Of a DNA stretch of 27,224 bases, positions 1 to 7,455 are shown piece by piece. The DNA lies in assembly GCA_026770575.1 (NCBI GenBank), contig MU657202.1:122109-149332 (forward strand), read 5' to 3'. Position numbers and translations under genes: made by a program. The notes beneath the pieces were generated by a model. The model was not told where the DNA came from. It saw only the letters and a list, made by a program, of their open reading frames with translations, and did no database searches. The number at the start of each line of letters is the position of its first letter. Position 1 is the first letter of the stretch. The stretch comes from Pelagophyceae sp. CCMP2097 (Eukaryota; Sar; Pelagophyceae).

Positions 1-156
1 CGCCGAGTCAGCAGTTTCCAAGCCACAAGCCACGCACACGCGCGCGCCACAAGCCAGCAGCGCCGGGGTCGCGCCGCGGGTCGCCCGACGCGGAGCGGCT
101 CCAGAACTTGCGGTTTCCACGGTCCCAGCGTTTCCCAGGGTTTCACAAGCGTCACC

Positions 157-1311
157 ATGCTCCGCGCCTTGCTCGCCGCGGCGTGGCTCACGGGCTCGGC
201 GCAGGGCATGTCCTCCTTCCTGCGCGACGCGGCGGCGCCGCGCGCGCGACCCGCGGCGCCGCGGCCGCCGGGCCGCGACGGCGGCGGGCCGCCGAGCGTC
301 GGGCCGCCGAGCGCGTCGTTGCCGTTCGACCTCGAGCTCAAGTGGGCCCAGGTCGACGCCCCCGCCTTCGTAAGTGACCCATTTTAGCAATACCGGACAC
401 CGCTCATGGCGCGACGGGCTCGACGCGCGCCTCGCCGACGTTGTGTCGTAGGTGAAGCACCTCTTCGCTGCCGCGCCGGACCAGGCGGCGCGGAGCCTGG
501 CCGCGCTCGAGTCGGGCGACTCTGTGCTCCGCGTCGAGGCGGCGCTGTCCGCGGCCGAGTGCGACGCCTTGAAGGAACTCGCGACCAAGGACCGAGTTGT
601 CCTCAAGCGCGAACTTTTAGAGTCAACTCCGGGCCTCATTAAGTGCGTGCGCGACGACGCGCGGCATTGGACCGGGAAATTACCGCCGCGGGAGACCTGC
701 GCGGGTAAGGGGCTCCGCTCACGTCGACGTATAGGCTCGCGGCGCTGTCGCAGCGCTTCGACGCCGAGGCGACGCTGTCGTCGGCGACGCTGCACCGCAC
801 GCGCGGCGCCGTCAATTTTGCGACGCCCGGCTGCACGGTTCTTGTCGACCTTGCGCTCTCGGCCCCTCCAGACTCTGGCGGCGAAGTCTTCGCGCTCTTC
901 GGCCGAGCGTGCACCCAGCTGCCGCGCGCGCAGGGCGACGCATTGGTGCGTCGGGTCCCGCCCCGGAGTCTTGGGACGCTCGATCGAACAGGTTTATAGC
1001 GGCGACGCCGTCTGCGGCTGCAGCAAGAGCGCTTTCGGCGAAAATTTCTCCCTCGTACTCGCGTTCGACACCGACGAGGACCGCCTCCGCCGCGCCCAGG
1101 CGTGAGTGAGCCGGCGATGTCGCCGCGGTTCGGCCGGCGCGAAAAAAACGCCGCCGACGCTTCGCCCCCGCGCAGGTCGCCGCTCGCGTCGCAGCCTTTG
1201 CCCGGGTCGCTCTTCCGCAAGAAGCGCGACAAGGCCGCCCCGGCGCAGTGGCTCTCCAAGGAGCAGGCGCAGCGCGATCTCTTCCGCCCCGTCGACGGAG
1301 ACGACTTGTAG
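157..1311 (+). CDS. secreted 2-oxoglutarate dioxygenase-like protein, degenerate active site
   Basis: Five-exon model: 157-369, 452-642, 735-945, 992-1101, 1176-1311; 286 residues, ending in TAG. Introns (82, 92, 46 and 74 bp) are GT-AG and keep frame. The ATG at 157 has a good context (caccATG) and opens a hydrophobic signal-like stretch, MLRALLAAAWLTGSAQG. The middle reads like the prolyl-4-hydroxylase/2OG-Fe(II) fold: an LSAAECDALKELA segment, then GGEVFALF, GDALVYSGD and FSLVLAFD. Active members have HxD before GGE, a His after the GDALVF strand, and Arg or Lys near the end. Here the His position reads DAVCGC and the Arg position reads GENFS, so catalysis is doubtful. The C-terminus is basic, then acidic. 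A donor at 705 would make a 30-bp intron and the wrong frame, so 643 was chosen. Family assignment is by resemblance only; substrate is unknown. Confidence 0.6.
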
Positions 1312-1648
1312 CCCGAGCGGCCTCGGGAGGCTCCCTCCTGTTAAAACTCCTTTCATGTGGAACTTATTCCCAGCCTGCAAACGGAGCTGCAAACGAGCGC
1401 GCCTCCGGGCACGCATAGAGGAGTCGCGCGCATGGTGCACTCTTTAAGAAATCAAATTATCAAAATGTTTTTTTTTTTTTGCGGCGGTGTGATCGCCAAA
1501 AATAAATCCAAAATCGAAGAATTCCCGGCGCGGGCCAAGATCGGCCGCCCCACGTCCACGAGAAGGTGAGGGCCGAGGGAGACGACCTGCCGCGCGCTCC
1601 TCGTCCCTCGAACCTCGTCGAAAAAAATCCGTCTCGGCAGGTCGAGCA
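1312..1648. other. intergenic / 5' leader between the two dioxygenase-like genes
   Basis: No convincing gene. It holds an AT-rich stretch with a poly-T run near 1466-1477. A good GT-AG pair (AAG|gtgagg at 1566, cggcag| ending at 1640) would be a 75-bp intron in the 5' leader of the next gene. No upstream reading frame joins the ATG at 1649 in phase, so a leader intron is favoured over a coding exon. Confidence 0.4.
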
Positions 1649-2455
1649 ATGGCGCACCTCGGGCGACTCGTTGGAGTGGCGGTCTGCGCCGCACTGAGCA
1701 CCGTCGTCTCTGCCGCGCCGCGCCGCGCCGCGTTCAGCGAGGCGGCCGTGGCGGCCGAGGTGTTTGCCCGCGGCTACGCGGTCGTCGACGACGTCGACGG
1801 TTCCATCGCCGCGGTCATGAACCGCAAGGTTCACGCGTGCGTGGCCGTCGGCGACTGCAGCGGCCGCGGCTACGGAGACGAATTCTCGAACTGGCTGCCA
1901 TGAACCGCAAGGTTCACGCGCGCGTGGCCGTCGGCGACTGCAGCGGCCGCGGCTACGGAGACGAATTCTCGAACTGGCTGCACAAGGTACGCCCGCCGCA
2001 GCCCGCGCACGACGTCTCGAGCCACAATTGTAGGAATGCGCGCTTCCCGTCGACCGTGACGACACGTTCGCCGTCCTCACCAACCTCTCGCGGACGTTCG
2101 CGGGCGTTGTCGAGGCCGTGACCGGGCCCGACGCGCGGCTCTGCGAGCACGCCGCGATGATCGCCTACCCCGGCGCGGCCTCCTTTGACGGCCCCGCGCC
2201 GGACGCCGCTGTGGTGACCGTCGTCGTCTTCCTCGACGGCGACGCCGACGCGAGCGCTGCGCCGCTGCATCTCCGGCCCGAGACGCACCGCTTCCGAGGC
2301 TCGACCGCCGCGGCCGGCCGCTGACGTCGAATCTCGCGCTGGCGGAACTCGCGCCGCTGCAACCAGGCACCGTCGTCGTCTACGATTCGCGGCTCGAGCG
2401 GCGCTTCGCCACAAACGACGACGCGTCGCCGCGCTCCATGTACTACTTCTCCTAG
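1649..2455 (+). CDS. PHD2/EGLN-like 2OG dioxygenase relative, frameshifted and probably inactive
   Basis: Exons 1649-1828, 1912-1986 and 2034 onward. The first intron (1829-1911) is one copy of an 83-bp tandem duplication; the second (1987-2033) is 47 bp. The start is ATG 1649, with a signal-like N-terminus (VAVCAALSTVVSA). The protein matches the prolyl-hydroxylase-domain layout: FARGYAVVDD near the start, then AAMIAYPGAASFD, VVTVVVFLDGDAD, APLHLRPETHR, QPGTVVVYDSRL, and SPRSMYYFS at the end. The HxD iron motif after the YPG segment is absent, and the second His is replaced in DSRLERRF; the terminal Arg is kept. The reading frame stops at TGA 2322-2324, but the conserved C-terminal strands continue in another frame to TAG 2453-2455. 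One base is therefore gained or lost in the GC-rich run around 2300-2322: sequencing error or real decay. It sits 337 bp after a related gene. Confidence 0.55.
1816..1981 (+). repeat. 83-bp perfect-register tandem duplication inside an exon
   Basis: Copy 1 is 1816-1898 and copy 2 is 1899-1981, with one difference (cgcgTgcg versus cgcgCgcg). Each copy contains cgcaAGGTtcac, so the duplication places a GT at 1829 and an AG at 1910-1911. Removing 1829-1911 restores a single uninterrupted reading frame (MNRK|VHARVAVGD). Because 83 is not a multiple of three, unspliced message would be frameshifted. Confidence 0.95.
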
Positions 2456-2482
2456 TGCGCGGCCGGCGCGGTGGCGTCGACG

Positions 2483-3130
2483 ATGCTGCCGGAGGACCGC
2501 GGCACCGACGGCCTCGGCCGCCACGGTCTCGCCGACGTCGTCGCGCGCAGCCGCCCGGACGCCGCGCCCTCGAAATCCGAGCGCGAGTCCGACGACGAGG
2601 CGTGCCTCGGCATTTACATACGCGCCGCATTTGACACGTCGTCTCCTTTTGATTCAGGCGCCGACAAAGGCACCGAGTTTGAATCTGGATACTTTTACGA
2701 CGGCGACGACGACGGGTACGTCTTGGAGGACGACGAAGTTTTTGTGGACGACGACGCCGTTGTCGAGTTTCGCTCGAAATGCTACGCGCTGCGCGCCTCG
2801 GTGGCAGATTCGGCAAAGTCTGAGCAGAGCCACTTTCCGCCGTGCACCTGGCCCGAAAAGACTGCCCGCCGAAACGAAGACGTCTACGCGCACGTGACCA
2901 TGGCCCTCTTTCGCCGCGTCGCCGCGCGCGACCAAGGTTGGAAATGCAGTGGGGACCTGCTCGCGGCGTTTTCAGAGGTCGGCGTCTTCCGCCGCGACTC
3001 TAAGCTCTGGGGCGTCGTCGACCGAGAATCGCAGGCCGGCGCGCCGCCGGGCCGCCGTGCCGTCCTCGAGGAGGCGCGCCGCGTCGTCGAACGCGCCGTC
3101 GGATTCGCGCGGCAGCAGGCAGGGCGCTGA
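2483..3130 (+). CDS. hypothetical acidic protein
   Basis: A single open frame of 215 codons from ATG 2483 to TGA 3128-3130. No known domain was recognised. Residues about 60-100 are strongly acidic (runs of D and E around YDGDDDGYVLEDDEVF). The C-terminal half looks like a folded helical segment (NEDVYAHVTMALFRRVAARD, then DLLAAFSEVGVFRR and an Arg-rich helix). Coding quality is suggested by length and by the change from acidic to helical composition. It starts only 27 bp after the preceding gene's stop on the same strand, so an overlapping transcript or a missed splice joining the two is possible. Function is unknown. Confidence 0.5.
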   Translation: MLPEDRGTDGLGRHGLADVVARSRPDAAPSKSERESDDEACLGIYIRAAFDTSSPFDSGADKGTEFESGYFYDGDDDGYVLEDDEVFVDDDAVVEFRSKCYALRASVADSAKSEQSHFPPCTWPEKTARRNEDVYAHVTMALFRRVAARDQGWKCSGDLLAAFSEVGVFRRDSKLWGVVDRESQAGAPPGRRAVLEEARRVVERAVGFARQQAGR

Positions 3131-3644
3131 GGTCGAGGCGTGGAGTAACCGAGGAGCGGCGGCGGCGCGGGAGTCGTCGTCGTCGTCACAAGATCGGCGC
3201 AAACACCAACACGCGTGTCAACACAACACCACCACCAAAAAACACTCCGGCCGACCCACCATCGCCCCGGACTTTCGCGTCACTCCGGTCCATCGCGTTC
3301 AATCGTGTGCAGCCCAGCTTCAAATTTTATGAAAGGGTAATCACTGACTGACTGATGACTGACTGACTGACTGACTGACCGAGGGGCCCCAAAAGGCCAC
3401 GGTCGTCAAGGATGAAGTGTCATTTGAAGTTGCTCCTCCTCGACCCAGCTCGGCGAGCTCGAGGAAACATCCCCAGTCCTCGAGTTGTCACGGTGAGTGA
3501 CCTCGTGTGATCGCCCCAAAAACACGAGACAAAGGGCCGCATGCCCGGGCGAACTCGGATATTTTTCAAACTCGGGCCGATCTTCCGTGACTTGTTCGCA
3601 GAATCTCGCCTCTCGGCCCTTTGGCAGCCCTTTGGTTCCTCGAG
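3131..3644. other. intergenic region with TGAC microsatellite
   Basis: No gene seen. It contains a GTC-rich stretch (about 3170-3190), an ACC/AAC-rich stretch (about 3215-3245) and a (TGAC)n microsatellite at about 3343-3379, interrupted once by TGATGACT. The 3380-3644 part is the likely 5' flank of the gene starting at 3645. Confidence 0.6.
3343..3379 (+). repeat. (TGAC)n microsatellite
   Basis: About nine tetranucleotide units of ACTG/TGAC with one irregular unit. Typical simple repeat in a noncoding gap. Confidence 0.9.
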
Positions 3645-4436
3645 ATGGTTCGCACTTCGCCCCCCGCGGAGGAGGGCGGCAACCCGATCACGGCGTTTAT
3701 CGCGTGGTTCATGGAAGACCCCAAGGTGCGCCGGGATTAAATCGATGGATCCAAGAGGCGTCTCCACGCGACTTTGGTGCATTGCGCCACGCGGCGAGCG
3801 CCGCGGCGCAGGAGCGCGACGCGCGGCACAAGGAGCACATCAACCGCCACGCCGAAGCCGCCGCGGCGCGCGGCCCCGGCGCCTTTTCAAAACGCGGACA
3901 AAGGGCCCCGTCGCATTTTGCGCCCTTTGCGCTTTTGCGCCGTCGCGATACGAGGCGTGCGATACGGAGGCGCGCCTTTGCCGCCCGGGCCGTCCTGCGG
4001 GGTGGGCTCGACCGCGACGGGGCGGCCTTTCGCGTCGGATGCGCGCGGGCCTTTGCGCCAATCGGCACGTAGGCTTATCCGGTCGTACAACACGCCGATG
4101 CACTCGATCGACTACCACCGCCCGCCAGTCCAATCCAGCAGGGCGAGGCCGCGCTTCGTCGCCATCTCGAGCGAGAACCTGGTATGCCGCCGCGTCGAGA
4201 GGAAAGACTATAGGAATTCCTAGAGAGCTCAAAGGAATCCCTAGGTGATCCAAGAGGCGAACAACTGGAACGCAATCCTCGCCTGGTCCAAAAAGCAGAA
4301 GCAGGCCGGCCCGAGCGAAGAGGCCGCGGACGGCCCGAGCAAGGAGGCCGCGGACGGCCCGAGCAAGGAGGCCGCGGACGGCCCGAGCGAAGAGGCCGCG
4401 GACGGCCCGAGCGAAGAGGCCGCGGAGGGCGCTTAA
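3645..4436 (+). CDS. small hypothetical protein with 8-residue C-terminal repeats
   Basis: Four-exon model: 3645-3725, 3812-3909, 4073-4181, 4245-4436; 159 residues. All phases agree. The intron 3910-4072 uses a weak donor (gtcgca); the other two are ordinary. The start ATG 3645 gives MVRTSPPAEEGGNP and a short hydrophobic piece (TAFIAWFMEDPK). The middle is charged and helical (ERDARHKEHINRHAEAAAA), then comes LIRSYNTPMHSIDYHRPP and the helix VIQEANNWNAILAWSKKQKQ. The tail is five copies of G-P-S-(E/K)-E-A-A-D, ending at TAA 4434-4436. I do not recognise the family; a small organelle protein is possible but unproven. The frame stays open and coding-like after the TAA (see 4437-4860), so the annotated end may be wrong. 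Confidence 0.45.
4308..4427 (+). repeat. five tandem 24-bp units (coding)
   Basis: Five head-to-tail 24-bp units, near identical, each encoding GPS(E/K)EAAD (last unit E instead of D). The array keeps the reading frame, as expected for an in-frame minisatellite in a coding tail. Confidence 0.95.
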
Positions 4437-4860
4437 AACCCTGGGTGGGACCGGCCCAAAGACAAGCTCACGCCGCCGAGCTGCATCGGGATTTGCAGAT
4501 TCGAGCCGCGCATCATAAGGACCGTGGCGTCCGCTCAAAACGAGGCTCCCCGAGGAGGGCGGGCGACGCACTCTTCCGAGGAGGGCGGGCTAAGCAGGCG
4601 ATGCACTCTGTAGAGGCGTGCGCGCGACTGCACGAATGCCCCATCCAGGACGAGCTTTCTCCGTCTCAGAGGCGCCGATGAAAATATAGACACACAGGCC
4701 ACGAAGGGAGAGGCGCTCTTTTCTGCAAAAGCCGCGATCTGGCTGCCCGAGGAGCTCGGCGAATACTTCCTCGGCCACGTCTCGACGGGCGCCGTCGGAG
4801 GGCACCCCTGCTCGAGGACCACAGCGACAGTCCCGCCGTCGAGGAAGATGCCGAGTCATT
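4437..4860 (+). other. coding-like sequence downstream of the repeat tail, exons uncertain
   Basis: Directly after TAA 4434-4436 the same frame is open for about 58 codons, with protein-like content (WDRPKDKLTPPSC, then FEPRIIRTVASAQ). A second coding-like segment begins after an acceptor-like acacacag near 4699 and reads ATKGEALFSAKAAIWLPEEL then GEYFLGHVSTGAVGG. A donor-like ACC|gtggcg near 4523 would join the two in phase. This may be the true 3' part of the preceding gene, or a decayed tail. A 14-bp direct repeat (cgaggagggcgggc) lies near 4552 and 4577. Confidence 0.3.
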
Positions 4861-4956
4861 AATTTTCAGGTGAGGGTCCGGAACTCAGGCGACGAGGGCT
4901 CCTGAGAGCGGCTGATGGCCCCGCGGCCGGCGGGAACCGCCGAGGCATGCCCGACT

Positions 4957-6177
4957 TTAAAGCGCGACGTTCCAGAGCCGCGCGGTCGTGTCGCGGCTCG
5001 CCGTCACGACGCGCTCGCCGTTGGATGATAACGCGCAGCTTGTGACGGGGCCGGAGTGTCCCTGTAGCGTCGTCAGCAGCGCTCCCGTCTCGGCGTCCCA
5101 CAGCCGCGCCGTCTTGTCGTGGCTCGCCGTCACGAGGCGCTTGCCGTCGGGCGAGAACACGCAGCCCAAGACGGGACCGTCGTGCCCCTTGAGCGTCACC
5201 TGCAGCGCGCCCGTCTCGGCGTCCCACAACCGCGCCGTCTTGTCCCAGCTCGCCGTGAGGATGCGCTTGCAGTCGGGCGAGAACGCGCAGCTCATGACTT
5301 CGCCGGTATGTCCTTCGAGCGTCACCAGCAGCGCGCCTGTCTCGGCGTCCCAGAGCTGCGCCGTATCGTCGCAGCTCGCCGTCACGAGGCGCTTGCCGTC
5401 GGGCGAGAACACGCAGCTGACGATCGCGTCGTCGTGTCCCTCGAGCGTCGTCAGCAGCGCGCCCGTGTCGGCGTCCCACAGCTTCGCCGTCTCGTCCTCG
5501 CTCGCCGTCACGACGTGCTTGCCGTCGGGCGAAAACGCGCAGCTGCAGACGTTGTCGGTGTGCCCCTCGAGCGTCTTCAGCAGCGCGCCCGTCTCGGCGT
5601 CCCAGAGCCGCGCTGTCTCGTCGAAGCTCGCCGTTACGATGCGCTTGCCGTCGGGAGAGAACGCGCAGCTCTTGATGCTGTTGGTGTGCCCCTCGAGCGT
5701 CACCAGCAGCGCGCCCGTTTCGGCGTCCCAGAGCCGCGCCGTTTTGTCGGTGCTCCCCGTCACGATGCGCGTGCCGTCGGGCGAGAACGCGCAGCTCGTG
5801 ACGATGCTGGTGTGCCCCTCGAGCGTCGCCACCAGCGCGCCCGTCTCGGCGTCCCAGAGCCGCGCCGTCTTGTCCCAGCTCCCCGTCACGATGCGCTTGC
5901 CGTCGGGCGAGAACGCGCAGCTCAAGACGTAGCGGGTGTGCCCCTTGAGGATAGCGATGCCCTTCAAAATGCGGTCCTGCCAGACGAGTTTGTGCAGGGC
6001 CAGCACCACGGCGCACGCGTCGCGAGCGACGTGCTTCGTGACGAGGAGGCCGTTGGGCGAGGCCACCAGGCGCAGGATGGGCGTGAGCAGGTCGCGCTGC
6101 TCGAACAAGCGGAGTGCGAGCGCGGTAGCGCCGGCGCGCGACCGGGCGCGCCGCGAGGCCCTGGTGGTGGCTGGCAT
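4957..6177 (-). CDS. WD40-repeat protein, eight near-identical repeats
   Basis: Single-exon gene of 406 codons from ATG 6177 to TAA 4957-4959. Residues 1-75 form a basic then helical leader (LFEQRDLLTPILRLVASPNG). Residues 77-406 are eight WD40 repeats of about 42 residues, each with the pattern L-x-G-H, CAFSPDGKR, VTAS, DKTARLWDAETGALL. The last repeat ends RLWNVAL. WD40 repeats form a beta-propeller used as a protein-binding platform; eight blades fit one closed propeller. The partner cannot be read from sequence. DNA copies of about 126 bp are very similar, so the array is recently amplified or homogenised. It lacks introns, unlike most neighbours. There is no enzyme or membrane domain. 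Confidence 0.9.
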   Translation of the reverse strand: MPATTRASRRARSRAGATALALRLFEQRDLLTPILRLVASPNGLLVTKHVARDACAVVLALHKLVWQDRILKGIAILKGHTRYVLSCAFSPDGKRIVTGSWDKTARLWDAETGALVATLEGHTSIVTSCAFSPDGTRIVTGSTDKTARLWDAETGALLVTLEGHTNSIKSCAFSPDGKRIVTASFDETARLWDAETGALLKTLEGHTDNVCSCAFSPDGKHVVTASEDETAKLWDADTGALLTTLEGHDDAIVSCVFSPDGKRLVTASCDDTAQLWDAETGALLVTLEGHTGEVMSCAFSPDCKRILTASWDKTARLWDAETGALQVTLKGHDGPVLGCVFSPDGKRLVTASHDKTARLWDAETGALLTTLQGHSGPVTSCALSSNGERVVTASRDTTARLWNVAL

Positions 6178-6655
6178 GCGCTCCGAGCGGACTCGGGGGG
6201 CGCGCCCGGGGCTCCGAGACCCCTCGATAGCGGGATGAGCGCAGTAAGGATGAACGGTTAAGTCGCTTGGCGCGACTGCAAATGTCGAATGCCATCATGG
6301 CATTATCGTCGCGAAGTCGAGAATTCCATCGCAAAAGTCGGTGGAAAAGTCGGTCGCAAAAGCCGCAAAAGCCGCAAATGTCGTCGGAATCTCCCTTAAA
6401 GTCCCCTGATGACGGATTAATCCCCGAGTTAAAATTCCGATGCCTTGGTTTGAGGCTCCAGAGCGGTCCAAGTCGGTCGTTTGTCGTCGATCTCGGTGCA
6501 AATGTCGTCGGAAATATCGCCCCCTTGAAACGCTGCAAATGTCGAAAAGATTAATCTAATCCTATCGTTTATCCTTAGAGCGCAGGGAAGCCGCTGCGAC
6601 GCAAACTCCGAGCCCGGAGGCGCGACGTTCATGCGGACGCGAACGACGCGACGCG
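6178..6655. promoter_or_regulatory. AT-richer 5' flank of the WD40 gene with repeated 10-mer
   Basis: No gene seen. Composition is less GC-rich than the neighbours. The 10-mer gcaaatgtcg occurs four times on the + strand (6278-6287, 6374-6383, 6498-6507, 6535-6544). A perfect inverted repeat with 7-bp arms (aatgcca / tggcatt, 3-base loop) lies at 6288-6304. The position just upstream of the WD40 start suggests promoter or repeat-derived sequence; no binding factor is known. Confidence 0.4.
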
Positions 6656-7033
6656 ATGTGGCGCGACTTTCAAGCGGACTCGGATTTCTTCAGGATCTCG
6701 AATTCGGGCGGATGCACGGGTCTCCTGAGAGTGTGCGCCGTCCACCGCGGCGCGGCCTGCGGCGACGTCCTTGGGCGCATCCCATCCCGCAAGGAGCACG
6801 CCTGCCTCAACTTTCGAGATTGCCGAGACGCGAAAAAGACGTTCGCCACCGACGCGGATCAGCGCGCGTGCTCCCGAGGCCCGCCGCCGGGGAGACGACG
6901 AAACTGCCGAGGACCCCCCTTTGTGGTCGACGTTGAATGGCAAGGGGCTTTGATTGCGCAGGGAAGGTACCCTAGTCGCCCAGTCACTGGCAGGGTCCGG
7001 GTCCGGACCCGGACCCGCGATATTTCGGGGTAA
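6656..7033 (+). CDS. doubtful open frame, Cys-rich N-terminal part
   Basis: An ATG-started frame of 125 codons. The first 75 residues look protein-like (DSDFFRISNSGGCTGLLRVC, then GDVLGRIPSRKEHACLNFRD) with several Cys. After about 6960 the frame runs into the GGGTCC-rich repeat and becomes Arg/Thr low complexity. It may be the first exon of a spliced gene, or chance. No family recognised. Confidence 0.2.
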   Translation: MWRDFQADSDFFRISNSGGCTGLLRVCAVHRGAACGDVLGRIPSRKEHACLNFRDCRDAKKTFATDADQRACSRGPPPGRRRNCRGPPFVVDVEWQGALIAQGRYPSRPVTGRVRVRTRTRDISG

Positions 7034-7150
7034 GGTCAGAGTCCGGGTCCGCCCATCATGGCTGACCCGGGTCCGGGCCCGGGTCCCGGGTCTGGTCGAG
7101 GCCGCGTGGGTCCGGGTCTCGGGTCTTCCACAAAGCGAGACCCGAGACCC
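6993..7150. repeat. GGGTCC/GGACCC-rich palindromic block
   Basis: Dense degenerate copies of gggtcc and its reverse complement. 6993-7016 is a perfect 24-bp self-complementary run (two gggtcc then two ggaccc units, offset to read the same on both strands). The block continues with gggtccgggc, gggtcccggg and gagacccgagac motifs to about 7150. Simple-sequence DNA that could form hairpins. From here to 7455 no supported gene was seen, only GC-rich frames open by composition. Confidence 0.85.
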
Positions 7151-7455
7151 GCCGACCCTTTTCCTGCCCTGCCCGTCCCCGCGTCGCTCTCACCGGTCCG
7201 CGCCCCGGACTTGGGCCCCTGTCGCGCGGCGCTGCCGCGGCTCGATGACGGGCCGGACCCCACTCGCCTCGGGGCGGTCCCAAGCTGCTCCGTCCTCTCT
7301 GGGCCACGGCGCTCGGTGCGCCTCGCGCCCGCTCGGTGCGGCTCCCGGGCTGGGCAGCAGTCCGGCGCTTCGCGGACAGGACTGATGGACTTAGACAAGG
7401 GGACATGTGCGGCGCGGCGGGCGTTTTCCGCGGCGGCGCTTTTTACGGCGGGCGG

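Noticed and set aside
705..734. 30-bp intron in the first gene (gtaagg...tatag)
   Set aside because: Too short and leads into an Arg-rich wrong frame; the donor at 643 gives the conserved frame.
4988..6261. Long repetitive + strand frames over the WD40 gene
   Set aside because: Exact shadows of the 126-bp WD40 repeat units; the minus frame has the clear propeller motifs.
6993..7150. GGGTCC block as telomere-like repeat
   Set aside because: Does not match TTAGGG or variants and lies between genes on both sides.
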